Source of the DNA: WLMZ01 sp043753895
GTDB lineage: Bacteria > Actinomycetota > Acidimicrobiia > Acidimicrobiales > Ilumatobacteraceae
DNA length: 64,000 bases
Assembly (NCBI GenBank): GCA_043753895.1
Contig: JAYUWK010000066.1
Location: 1 to 64,000 of the forward strand
Direction: 5' to 3'
This document shows positions 52,519 through 61,907 of this stretch, one piece after another (within the stretch, counting starts at the first letter, position 1; each line of letters starts with the position of its first letter). Made by a program: the position numbers and the translations under genes. Under the pieces are notes generated by a model. That model searched no databases and was not told where the DNA came from. It saw only the letters and a program-made list of their open reading frames with translations.

Positions 52519-54330
52519 TCAGTGCGACAGTTCGAGGCCCTCGAGATTGCCCTCGGCTCGCCACTGATCCAGCAGTTTGATGAAGACCACCCCGCCACCG
52601 CCGTAGCTGCCGTTGCGCGTGCTGCGTTGCTCGGGCTTGCCTTCGTTGTTGTAGTAGCCGGGGGTGCATGACTCGAGAAACTTCCGGTTGTTCTGCGACA
52701 GCTCGACAATGGTATTCACCCACGTCTCTTCGGCATCGTGCGCTGCCTCGATCAGGCGAATGTCGTTGTCCATCGCGTGACGCAGGATGTACGCCAAGTG
52801 CTTGCTCTGCTCGTCGAGCATGTGCGGAAAGTTGACCGTGAAGCCCGATTGGATGTTGCTGAAGATGAAGCAGTTCGGGAAACCCCGGCTGTGCATTCCG
52901 TGCAGCGTTGATGCACCGTCTGCCCACTTCTGGGTGAGGGTCACACCATCGCGTCCGATGAGCTCGTAACCCGACCGACGGGTGTAGTCGGTGCCCACCT
53001 CGAAACCCGTCGCGTAGATCAAGCAATCGAGCGCGTACTCCACGCCATCGACCACGACGCCGTGCTCGGTGATGCGTTCGACACCACGACCCTGCGTGTC
53101 GACCAAGGTGACGTTGTCGCGGTTGAACGCGTCGAGGTATCCATCGTGGAAACACGGCCGTTTACAGAATTGGCGGTAGTAGGGCTTCAGCGCTTCGGCA
53201 GTGTTCGAGTCGTTGACGATGGTGTCGACACGCGAACGGATCTGTTCCATCTTTTCGAAGTCGGCGAGTTCCATCGTGTTCGACAGACCCTCTGGACTCA
53301 GGTCGGCCGACTCGCGCCGCACCATGATCAACAACTTGCCGATGATGTCGGTCCAGCCATCGTTGACGAGATCCTCGGCCTGGAACCCACCCGACACGAG
53401 TGTGTTGAAGTTCTCCATCCGACGCTGTTGCCAACCGGGTTCGAGCGTGTCGACCCACTCCGGCGACGTGGGTTGGTTGTTGCGCACATCGATCGACGAT
53501 GGCGTGCGCTGGAAGACGTAGAGATGCTCCGCGCCCTCGGCCAGATGAGGGATGCACTGCACGGCCGTGGCTCCGGTGCCGATGATGCCGACCCGCTTGT
53601 TGCGCAGCCCGGTGAGACCACCCAACGACGTGCCCCCGGTGTAGTCGTAGTCCCATCGACTGGTGTGGAACGTGTGACCCAGGAACTGCTCGACGCCCGG
53701 AATAGCCGGCAGCTTGGGCCGGTGCAACGGACCGTTGGCCATACACACGAAGCGGGCGCGCATGGCATCGCCGCGGTTGGTGGAGATGATCCAACGACCG
53801 TCGGTGTCGTCCCATTGCAAGCCGGTGACCTCGGTCTGGAAGCACGCGTTCGAGTAGAGATCGAAGTGCTCGCCGATCGCGCGACTGTGGGCCAAGATCT
53901 CGGGCGCGTTCGAGTACTTCTGCTCGGGGATGTAGCCAACTTCTTCGAGCAGCGGCAAATAGATGTAGGACTCCACATCGCATGCCGCACCCGGGTAGCG
54001 ATTCCAGTACCAGGTGCCGCCGAAGTCGCCGCCCTTTTCGATGACGCGTATGTCGGTCACTCCGGCCTGGCGCAAGCGCGCACCGGCGAGCAAACCGCCG
54101 AAGCCGCCACCGATGATGACCACCTCTACGTCGTCGGTCAACGGCTCGCGTTCGAAGGGCTGCACGTACGGGTCGACCAAGTACCGGGCGAACTCGCCGA
54201 CGACTTCGACGTACTGCTCGTTACCGTCAGAGCGCAAGCGCTTGTCGCGCTCGTGGCGGTACTTCTGTCGCAGCGCTTCTGTGTCAATGCCGAGGGGTGC
54301 CGCGGGTCTCTGTTGTTCGTCGTGTGACAT
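52519..54330 (-). CDS. FAD-dependent Baeyer-Villiger-type monooxygenase
   Basis: 603 residues. The first Rossmann motif is VVIIGGGFGGLLAGARLRQ (about 69-88), followed by GGDFGGTWYWNRYPGAACDVES, which is highly characteristic of cyclohexanone-monooxygenase-like enzymes. The BVMO fingerprint is FHTSRWDYDYTGG. The NADPH motif is KRVGIIGTGATAVQ, and DCLIYATGFEVGTDYTRRSGYEL follows near the C-terminal part. Such enzymes insert an oxygen atom next to a ketone carbonyl. The substrate is unknown. The gene is transcribed away from the giant secreted protein gene and ends 157 nt from tRNA-Lys; that gap shows nothing further. Confidence 0.93.
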   Translation of the reverse strand: MSHDEQQRPAAPLGIDTEALRQKYRHERDKRLRSDGNEQYVEVVGEFARYLVDPYVQPFEREPLTDDVEVVIIGGGFGGLLAGARLRQAGVTDIRVIEKGGDFGGTWYWNRYPGAACDVESYIYLPLLEEVGYIPEQKYSNAPEILAHSRAIGEHFDLYSNACFQTEVTGLQWDDTDGRWIISTNRGDAMRARFVCMANGPLHRPKLPAIPGVEQFLGHTFHTSRWDYDYTGGTSLGGLTGLRNKRVGIIGTGATAVQCIPHLAEGAEHLYVFQRTPSSIDVRNNQPTSPEWVDTLEPGWQQRRMENFNTLVSGGFQAEDLVNDGWTDIIGKLLIMVRRESADLSPEGLSNTMELADFEKMEQIRSRVDTIVNDSNTAEALKPYYRQFCKRPCFHDGYLDAFNRDNVTLVDTQGRGVERITEHGVVVDGVEYALDCLIYATGFEVGTDYTRRSGYELIGRDGVTLTQKWADGASTLHGMHSRGFPNCFIFSNIQSGFTVNFPHMLDEQSKHLAYILRHAMDNDIRLIEAAHDAEETWVNTIVELSQNNRKFLESCTPGYYNNEGKPEQRSTRNGSYGGGGVVFIKLLDQWRAEGNLEGLELSH

Positions 54331-54505
54331 CGCTCAGGATCTTCCGTACTCGGGCGTGTCGCCACGCATGCGCACAGTTCTTACTATGCGACTTCGCCGT
54401 ATCGGGAGGCCGAGCGTCACATCGCTTCTTGATTTACTCATCGTGCGTGAGTGCCCACGCGCTATGGGTCGATAACCACGTGTTTTCTCTGTGAACAGGC
54501 AAATC

Positions 54506-54522
54506 CCTGCTATCGCCGCAGG
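54506..54522 (+). other. Hairpin in leader of the giant secreted-protein gene
   Basis: CCTGC (54506-54510) pairs with GCAGG (54518-54522) around a 7-base loop, about 80 nt before the start codon in a 271-nt intergenic leader. Neighbouring GCAAAT and CAAGGC segments slightly recall c-di-GMP-I riboswitches, but the conserved core is not matched. Listed only as possible leader structure. Confidence 0.25.
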
Positions 54523-54601
54523 CGAATCAAGGCGTAGCATTCGGCCACGACCACGCGAGGTGTCGGTCGTAGGTGACTTGGGGTATGAGGGAGCAATAGA
54601 G

Positions 54602-57600
54602 ATGGGCGCACATCGAATTGGAATACGCACGTTGGTCGGTCTGGTCTGTGCGGTCGCATTCGTCCCGGTCGTGACCGCTCCATTGGAGGCGGCAGCGGCG
54701 CCCTCCTACCTCGTCGACACCCCCACCGACCTCGTCAGTGGATCGTGCCCCACCGCGGGCACCACACCCACATGCTCGCTGCGAGCCGCGGTAAAGGCTG
54801 CCAACGCCACCACAGGTGCCACGATCAACATCCCGGCCGGCACCTTCGCGCTCAACGGTGGGTCTGGCTCTGATATCGGCGACCTCCGCATCGCTAAACC
54901 CGTCACGATCATTGGTGCCGGTAAGCCCGCTGGTTCCGTCGCCACCACGATCACCGGCTTCAACGATCGGGTGCTCGACGTTGCGTCAACCGGGGTCAGC
55001 GTGAGTGGTGTCATCCTCACCGGCGGAAATGCCGGAAGCAACGACGGCGGCGCGGTTCGTATCGCGGCCGGCAGCGTTCTCACGCTCGGGACCAGCACGG
55101 TCCGCAGCAGCACGGCCAGCCAAGGCGGTGGCATCTCCAACTCCGGCACGCTCAACCTCAACCAGAGCACGGTGTCGGGCAATACGGCAACGAAGAAGGG
55201 CGGCGGCGTCTTCAGCGCCGGCACCACGTACATCACCAACAGCACCATCTTCGGAAACAGCGCGTCGGGCGGCGGCGGCGTCGCCAGCAGCGCCACGGTC
55301 CAAATCGTGGCCTCAAACATCACAGGCAACACATCGAACAACTCGAACGGCGGTGGCGTCTACCGCGTCGGTGGCACGTTCAGCATCTCGTCCTCGATCT
55401 TGTCTGGTAACAACTCACCGACGGCACGCGACTGCTATGGCTCGCCCACCTTTATCGGCGTCAACCTGGTCCAGAACACGTCGGGCTGCAACCCGAGCGG
55501 CGGCACCCTTCTGTCGAGCGATCCCGCGCTCGGCCCACTCGCCGACAACGGTGGCCCCACACTGACGCAATTGCCCGCCATCGGCAGCGTGGTCATCGAC
55601 GCCGCACCGACACCGTGTGCCGTACCGGTCGACCAGCGCGGCATCAACCGCGCAGTGGGCGCCGGATGCGACCTCGGCGCTGTCGAGGTGGCGCCGCTCA
55701 CGCTCGATCTCTCGCTTGCGGCAACGCCCAATCAGGTGCGAGCAGGCGTGCAGACGGTGCCTATTGCCAACATCCCTACCAGTGTGCTCGGCACTGCATA
55801 TAGCAATGCCACGGGAACCACGGCCGACACCGCACTTGCCCGCATCGCCTTGGCCCGCATCGCACTTGCCCGCATCGACGTGAAGTCCAGCGCATTGGCC
55901 CGCATCGCGCTAGCCCGCATCATGGTGGAAGATCTTGCGCTTGCACGGATCGACATCGCCAACACTGCGCTTGCTCGCATCCTCATCTCTGACGTTTCCG
56001 TCGACGGCGGCTGGGGCGCCATCCTCGCCGGAACAGCACTGGCCAACGTGCCATTGCAAACGCTCACGCTCGCACAGGTGCTCTTGGACCCGATTGCGGG
56101 TCCCCGACTACAGCTGCTCGACCTGTCGAAGCTCAATGTCAACAACACCGTCCTCGGTGAAATGCCGCTTGTGCTCTTCGCATTTGCCGGCCAGACCCTC
56201 GCCAGTCTGCCGCCCGATCCGACCAGCACGGTTTCCGCGACGGACCAGTGGGCCGCCTTGCTCAATGTGTCGGCCACCGACCTTGCTGGCAAGACGCCGC
56301 TGTCGGTCGCACTCGCCCGCATCGACGTGCCCGTCACGAGCCCGGACACCGCTGCGCTCGCCAGCATCGCACTGGCACGCATCGATATCCTCGCCTCGGC
56401 ACTCGCCCGCATCGCACTAGCACGCATCGACGTGGGCAGCGCAGCGCTCGCTCGCATCGCCCTCGCTCGCATCGACATCGCCAATACCGCTCTGGCTCGC
56501 ATCGCACTGGCACGCATCGGCATCGACTCCACGGCGCTGGCACGCATCGCCCTTGCCCGCATCGCACTCGCACGCATCGATATCGCCAACACGGCGCTCG
56601 CCCGCATCGCGCTGGCACGAATCGCTCCTGGCACCCTCAACGCCATCGTTGATTGCACCAAGCCGGGACTCAACTGCGCCACCGCCACGTTGGGCGACGC
56701 CGTCGCGGCGGGGGCCCTACGCCCCAGCGCCCTGATCTCCGATCTGATCCTCGGCCTGAAGGGCACGACAGACACCACTCAGATCGGCGACCTCTTCCTG
56801 GCTGCGTACCCGGCGCTGGTTGCCGATGGCATCGAGCTGGGCGATCTATTGCTGCTACTCGCCGGCGCGCCGCTCAGCGGGCTCACCTTGGCCGACCTGT
56901 TCCCGGCGCTGTTCGCCGACAACGATCTGCCTTGGGAGCGGATCAACCTGGAAGCAACGCCACTGCAAAACCTCGGTAGCCCGTTGGTGGCTCCCACCAC
57001 GTTTACCGCCACCATCGTGGTCGGCAACGTCACAGCAAACGCGAACGTGTCCCTGACTCTCCCACAAGGCTTCGTCGCCGTCCCCGCAGGCGCCTTCTTC
57101 GACCGTAACGGGAGCGCTGACCCGGCGCCCGAGGCCCTGCCGCTTCCCGCGGTGACCACAGCCGGCGCAACGTTGACCTTCTCACTTTCTTCCGTTCCGC
57201 CGGGCACACACCTGCTCACCGTGCAAGCGCGCGCGGGCGTGCAACTGGGCAAGTTCAAGGCAAGCGCCACCGGTACGGCAACCGCAGGTACCTACACTCG
57301 TTCTGCCAGCGGCAGTACGGTGGTTGAAGTCGTCAAGAATCTCGACGGTTCGTTCGGCGCGCTGACACCCGATTCCCTGTACGTGGGTCACCTCGCCCAG
57401 GCCGGCGAGAAAGATACCTTCACCACCACGTTCTCGGTGACGCCCGAGCAGGCGGCCGCCGGACAGCGTGCCACGGTGTTCCTGTCGAACCTCACTGCCG
57501 ACTACGACCTCACGGTCTTCGGCCCGAAAGCCGCACCGCTGCGCGGCTCACCGATCGAGTCGTACCTCCCGGTCGATGACCGGCGCCTCGGTATCGACCC

Positions 57601-60600
57601 CGGCACCGAGGCCGTCGCACCCGATTCGCAGCGTGACATCCCGCTCGATGCCCCGGCAGGCACTGGCATCGTCGGCATCTCTGCTAACCGATCGACTGCC
57701 GACGAGCGCGTCGATCTGGGCAACCTGCGCGCGGGCACCTACACCGTGCAGGTCACCGGCTACAACGGAGCGTTCTCCGACCGACCCTTCACCTTGCGAG
57801 TTCGCACACAGTCTCTCAACCTGCCCGCATGCTCGGCGCGCGCGCTGGGGGCCACCTTCGCTGTGCCAGACGCAACCGTGCCCGTCACCCTCCAAACCAG
57901 TAATAGTGGCATTGACACCCTGTTCGTCGTTCCCGTCAACCGGCTGCGCCAACTCTGGAGCAGCGCCGACGCCGACGCACTGATGACCCGCCTGAACGAC
58001 TTCGTCGCCGCAGCACCGGGTGGCGTGAAGGCGGGCATTCTTCCCGTGAACGCCGACTACACCACGTGGGACACCAACCGCTGCTCGCCCGACGCTGCCA
58101 ACGATGTCGCCCGCCAGATCGCCACGCAGATCGACACGGTTCACGCCAACCAACCCGCTCTGCAACACGTGGTGCTGGTGGGCGACGACACCGCCCTGCC
58201 GTTCTTCCGAGTGGCCGACGGCACCACCGCCGCCAACGAGTCCACCTATGCCCAGAGCTTTTCGGGGAACAACTCCTTGGTCGGCAGCCTCGCTCGGAGT
58301 TACATCCAGACCGACGATCCGTACGGCACCGCCCGCGGTGTGTCGGTGAGCGGACGCGAACTGTTCGTCCCCGACCTCGCGCTGGGCAGGCTCGTGGAAT
58401 CGAAGGCCGACATCGTGAAAGCGCTCGATACGTTCACAAGTTCGAACGGCCAACTCGACCCCGCAACCGGCAGTTCGGCGCTGGTCACCGGCTACGACTT
58501 CTTGACCGACGGCGCCCAGTCGATTGCCGGCTCTTTGAAGGCTGACGGCTTCCCAACCAGTGGCACGCTCATTAGCGAGACATGGACCAGGCAGAATCTG
58601 CTCGACGCGTTGTCCACGGCCCCGCGCGTGATGTCGATCAACTCGCACTTCGATCACAACCGCGCGTTGCCCGCGGATCAAAACGCCGCTGGAACGCAGA
58701 CCAATCTTGTCACCGTCAGCGACCTTCCCGCACCCACCACTGGTGGCGTCGACCCCCTAGCCAAGGGGCTGTTCTTCAGCATGGGCTGTCACGCCGGCCT
58801 CAGCGTGTCCGACATCGAAGTTGGTGCATCGCCCGACTCGGTCGACTGGTCGCAGGCGTTTAGCGGTCGGGGTGCCCAGTGGATTGCGAACACCGGCTTC
58901 GGTTACGGCGACACCGAATTGGTGGCGTACTCCGAGCGCCTGATGGCATTGTTCGCAAAGAGTCTCGATGTGAGAGGCGGCCTGACCAGCGGTCAGGCCC
59001 TGGCTCTGGCCAAGCGCCAATATGCAGCGACCACACAGGTGTGGAGCCCCTATGACGAAAAGGCACTGCAGGAAGTTGTGCACTACGGCCTGCCCATGTA
59101 TCGCATCCCGTCGTCCACGCCCCCTGCACCCGTGGTGCCCACCGCGTCAGCCGCCACCTTCGCGGCACAGCCAGTCGGCATTACTACGCAGCCCGACCCA
59201 CGCACCGGTGTGCCTTCGGCAACCATTGACCTGGACATGACCAATGTCCAGAAAGTGACCACCAGTTCTGCTGGCTCGTATTACCAACTGGATGGCAACA
59301 CCCTGCAGGTCAAGGATCGGCCGGTGGAGCCGCTGTCGGTCGCCAACGTGGCGATTGCCGTGAACGACCCGCTTTCCGCAGGCAAAGTGGCCCATGGCGC
59401 CCTCATCACTGCCTTGTCCTCGAAAGATGTGCCGAATTTCGTTCCGTACAAGGCACAGCCCGTGGTCGACCAGACTGCCGACGAACGGGTCCCCGATCCT
59501 GTCGGCGATGCCATCTTCCCGTCCACCCTGGCTCGGGTGAACCGTTCCACCGATGGCACCGGCAACACGAGCGCCACGCTGCTGTTCTCGGCCGGTCAGT
59601 TCCGCCCAACGGGCCCCGACGTTGGCGAGCAGCGCCTGTTCAACAACGCCACCGTGCAGGTGCTGTACGGCAACGGTGACGACTTTGTGCCACCAACCAT
59701 CAACGTGACGCGCGGTGCGCTGGTTCCGGTGTACGGCAGCGGTACGGCAGTGACCTCGCAGACCGCCGGCTTCGCCGTCGACACCGATAACACTGCGCGA
59801 CGGGTGTTGGTGTTGTTCAAGGGTGTTGCCGAGCAGACTTGGCGTCGCGTCGATCTGGTCAACACGGGTACCGGCGCCGCCGGTACCCATTGGACAGGTG
59901 GCGCCGTGGTGCCCAGCACGTTCGACACTGTCGAGTTCTTCCTGCAAGCATGCGACGGCAACGGCAACTGCTCCACCAGTAATAACAAAGCCTCCAACTT
60001 CATCTTGCTCAAGGCCGACCCCAACACCAAGCTCAACGTAGCGGTTGCGGGCACATCCGTCGGTGGCTGGTACACGAGCCCGCCCGCCGTCGCCACCATC
60101 ACCGGCTTCGCAGTCGGCTGCAACGTGCAGTACAACCTCGACGGGCAGGGTTGGGTCAACTACGCCGGCGGCGGCATCAATGTCACGGGAGAGGGCATCC
60201 ACACCTTGGAGGCCCGCGACGACTGCGGCGACCGTTCGCTGGCAATCGTCCCGATCGACACCAAAGGTCCCCAGGTCACGGCCGCCCTAGCGCCTGCACC
60301 CGCACCCGTGTGGAACAACACCGACGTCGTCGTCACCGTCACGGGCATCGACCCGGGCGGCTCGGGCGTGGCAGCAATTCAGTACCAGATCAATGGTGGC
60401 GCCACCATCCAGGTGGCTGCCGAGCAGGCAAAAATCACGGTCACCGCACCGGGCACCACCACGATCACCTATTCGGCCGTCGACGCTGCCGGCAACGCCA
60501 GCGGCACCAGCGGATCGGTCACCGTGCTCATCGACCGCGATGCCCCCACGGTGACTGGTCTCGTCACCTCGGGGACGGCCGGCCTCAATGGCTGGTACAA

Positions 60601-61897
60601 GAGCATCGTCGGAGCCACGATCACCGCGACCGACAGTGGTGGTTCGGGCGTGCGACAAATCGATTGGTCGGCCGCCGGAGCACAAGCTTCGGCGAACACC
60701 ACCGTGGCCAACAACACCGGCGCTTTGACTCCGTTCGCCACCGATGTGAACGTCACAACCGACGGCATCACCACCCTGAGCTTTTCGGCCACCGATGGAG
60801 CGGGGACGATTTCCTTGCCAGGCACGCTGACCATCAAGATCGACCGCACCGCACCGAGCGTGTCGTGTGCCCCGCCATCTACCACCCAATGGTACAGCGG
60901 CAATGTCACCGTGTTGTGCACGGCATCCGACGGTGGTTCGGAACTGGCGAGCCCAACTCTTGCAGCGTTCACGCTGTCCACCGCGGTGCTCGATAAAAGC
61001 GAAACGTCGTCTGCTGCCACGAATTCTCAGGATGTCTATGACCTCGCCGGTAACAAGGTGACTGCTGGCCCGTTCACGTTCAAGGTCGACCGTAAGGCAC
61101 CTGTTGTGTTATGTACCGCACCGGACGCCAGCACGTGGTACAAGGCCGATGTTTCCGTGTCCTGTACGGCAACCGATGGCGGTTCCGGACAGCCAACGCC
61201 GGCCTCGTTCAACCTGACGGCCACGGTGGCCGCAGGCGTGGCAGCGACGGTATCCACCGGCACGCAATCGGTGATTGACGCCGTCGGCAACACCACGATC
61301 GCAGGGCCATTCGCCTACAAGATCGACAAGGCGCTTCCCACGATCAACATCACGTCACCGGCCGCGAATACACAGCTCAGCATCGGGCAGGTCGTCATAC
61401 CAGCATTCACCTGTGGCGATGTCGGCTCCGGCATCGCGTCGTGCACGGCTAGCCCGGCTACCCTCGACACCTCGACTCCGGGAACCAGGAGCTTCTCTGT
61501 GACTGCAGTCGATGTGGCTGGGAACTCCTTCGTTGTGTCGCAGACCTATACGGTCGGCTACAGGATCTGCCTGCTCTACGATCCGCTGAAGGCAAATCCA
61601 CTCGGCGGCACGGTGGTCATCAAGCTGCAAGTCTGTGATGCAGCGGGCACCAACCTCTCGTCGTCGAAGATCGTTCTGAAGGCGGTATTCATCGACGGTA
61701 CGATCGCTCCACCGCCGAACTTCCAGGGCAATTCCAACAATGGCCAGGTCTTCCGAAACACGAGCAATCCTGCTGCCTACATCTACAACCTCGACTCCAG
61801 CCAACTGACCCAACTCGTTGCCGGGTCGCACGTGATGAACTTCACGATCGACGGCGTTGCGTCGCCAGCGTACGTAGCGCCGTTCGTGCTCAAGTAG
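54602..61897 (+). CDS. Giant secreted protein: beta-helix, ALARI pentapeptide repeats, gingipain-type (C25) protease, Ig-like modules
   Basis: 2431 residues from the ATG at 54602, which is followed by a signal peptide (MGAHRIGIRTLVGLVCAVAF, Ala-rich end). Residues about 35-390 are a right-handed beta-helix of the choice-of-anchor/PbH1 type (CSLRAAVKAANATTGATI; STVSGNTATKKGGGVFS). Residues 411-460 and 570-674 hold 20 exact ALARI pentapeptides. Residues about 1100-1500 look like a clan CD peptidase of family C25: VVLVGDDTALPFF, catalytic His in NSHFDHN (His1349) and Cys in FFSMGCHAG (Cys1396). The C-terminal about 900 residues carry repeated Ig-like modules (WYKSIVGATITATDSGGSGV; IDRTAPSVSC) and end in a PxKF-like domain. 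It is presumably cell-surface or secreted. In-frame starts from 54491 are rejected because the signal peptide begins at 54602. Confidence 0.88.
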   Translation: MGAHRIGIRTLVGLVCAVAFVPVVTAPLEAAAAPSYLVDTPTDLVSGSCPTAGTTPTCSLRAAVKAANATTGATINIPAGTFALNGGSGSDIGDLRIAKPVTIIGAGKPAGSVATTITGFNDRVLDVASTGVSVSGVILTGGNAGSNDGGAVRIAAGSVLTLGTSTVRSSTASQGGGISNSGTLNLNQSTVSGNTATKKGGGVFSAGTTYITNSTIFGNSASGGGGVASSATVQIVASNITGNTSNNSNGGGVYRVGGTFSISSSILSGNNSPTARDCYGSPTFIGVNLVQNTSGCNPSGGTLLSSDPALGPLADNGGPTLTQLPAIGSVVIDAAPTPCAVPVDQRGINRAVGAGCDLGAVEVAPLTLDLSLAATPNQVRAGVQTVPIANIPTSVLGTAYSNATGTTADTALARIALARIALARIDVKSSALARIALARIMVEDLALARIDIANTALARILISDVSVDGGWGAILAGTALANVPLQTLTLAQVLLDPIAGPRLQLLDLSKLNVNNTVLGEMPLVLFAFAGQTLASLPPDPTSTVSATDQWAALLNVSATDLAGKTPLSVALARIDVPVTSPDTAALASIALARIDILASALARIALARIDVGSAALARIALARIDIANTALARIALARIGIDSTALARIALARIALARIDIANTALARIALARIAPGTLNAIVDCTKPGLNCATATLGDAVAAGALRPSALISDLILGLKGTTDTTQIGDLFLAAYPALVADGIELGDLLLLLAGAPLSGLTLADLFPALFADNDLPWERINLEATPLQNLGSPLVAPTTFTATIVVGNVTANANVSLTLPQGFVAVPAGAFFDRNGSADPAPEALPLPAVTTAGATLTFSLSSVPPGTHLLTVQARAGVQLGKFKASATGTATAGTYTRSASGSTVVEVVKNLDGSFGALTPDSLYVGHLAQAGEKDTFTTTFSVTPEQAAAGQRATVFLSNLTADYDLTVFGPKAAPLRGSPIESYLPVDDRRLGIDPGTEAVAPDSQRDIPLDAPAGTGIVGISANRSTADERVDLGNLRAGTYTVQVTGYNGAFSDRPFTLRVRTQSLNLPACSARALGATFAVPDATVPVTLQTSNSGIDTLFVVPVNRLRQLWSSADADALMTRLNDFVAAAPGGVKAGILPVNADYTTWDTNRCSPDAANDVARQIATQIDTVHANQPALQHVVLVGDDTALPFFRVADGTTAANESTYAQSFSGNNSLVGSLARSYIQTDDPYGTARGVSVSGRELFVPDLALGRLVESKADIVKALDTFTSSNGQLDPATGSSALVTGYDFLTDGAQSIAGSLKADGFPTSGTLISETWTRQNLLDALSTAPRVMSINSHFDHNRALPADQNAAGTQTNLVTVSDLPAPTTGGVDPLAKGLFFSMGCHAGLSVSDIEVGASPDSVDWSQAFSGRGAQWIANTGFGYGDTELVAYSERLMALFAKSLDVRGGLTSGQALALAKRQYAATTQVWSPYDEKALQEVVHYGLPMYRIPSSTPPAPVVPTASAATFAAQPVGITTQPDPRTGVPSATIDLDMTNVQKVTTSSAGSYYQLDGNTLQVKDRPVEPLSVANVAIAVNDPLSAGKVAHGALITALSSKDVPNFVPYKAQPVVDQTADERVPDPVGDAIFPSTLARVNRSTDGTGNTSATLLFSAGQFRPTGPDVGEQRLFNNATVQVLYGNGDDFVPPTINVTRGALVPVYGSGTAVTSQTAGFAVDTDNTARRVLVLFKGVAEQTWRRVDLVNTGTGAAGTHWTGGAVVPSTFDTVEFFLQACDGNGNCSTSNNKASNFILLKADPNTKLNVAVAGTSVGGWYTSPPAVATITGFAVGCNVQYNLDGQGWVNYAGGGINVTGEGIHTLEARDDCGDRSLAIVPIDTKGPQVTAALAPAPAPVWNNTDVVVTVTGIDPGGSGVAAIQYQINGGATIQVAAEQAKITVTAPGTTTITYSAVDAAGNASGTSGSVTVLIDRDAPTVTGLVTSGTAGLNGWYKSIVGATITATDSGGSGVRQIDWSAAGAQASANTTVANNTGALTPFATDVNVTTDGITTLSFSATDGAGTISLPGTLTIKIDRTAPSVSCAPPSTTQWYSGNVTVLCTASDGGSELASPTLAAFTLSTAVLDKSETSSAATNSQDVYDLAGNKVTAGPFTFKVDRKAPVVLCTAPDASTWYKADVSVSCTATDGGSGQPTPASFNLTATVAAGVAATVSTGTQSVIDAVGNTTIAGPFAYKIDKALPTINITSPAANTQLSIGQVVIPAFTCGDVGSGIASCTASPATLDTSTPGTRSFSVTAVDVAGNSFVVSQTYTVGYRICLLYDPLKANPLGGTVVIKLQVCDAAGTNLSSSKIVLKAVFIDGTIAPPPNFQGNSNNGQVFRNTSNPAAYIYNLDSSQLTQLVAGSHVMNFTIDGVASPAYVAPFVLK
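55832..55981 (+). repeat. ALARI pentapeptide repeat block 1
   Basis: Seven exact Ala-Leu-Ala-Arg-Ile units (residues 411-460 of the giant protein) are separated by pentapeptides such as DVKSS and DIANT. At DNA level the period is 15 bp with synonymous drift (GCACTTGCCCGCATC and variants), so selection acts on the protein sequence. Confidence 0.9.
56309..56623 (+). repeat. ALARI pentapeptide repeat block 2
   Basis: Thirteen exact ALARI units plus one ALASI (residues 570-674) alternate with spacer pentapeptides DILAS, DVGSA, DIANT and GIDST, mostly as doublets or one triplet. Five-residue periodicity with small and aliphatic positions resembles pentapeptide-repeat quadrilateral beta-helices, but Arg sits where Asp/Asn is usual. 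Confidence 0.9.
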
Positions 61898-61907
61898 CCT
61901 CCGACGC

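Noticed and set aside
54498..54600. c-di-GMP-I riboswitch upstream of the giant protein gene
   Set aside because: A hairpin and a GCAAA-like segment are present, but the conserved core after the first helix (ACGCAAAGC) is missing. A covariance-model search would decide; a clear hit would revive it.
55832..56623. Periodic DNA repeats that could suggest a CRISPR array
   Set aside because: The 15-bp period encodes the ALARI pentapeptides in a long open frame, with synonymous variation. There are no constant repeats with unique spacers. No CRISPR array or cas gene was seen in the window.
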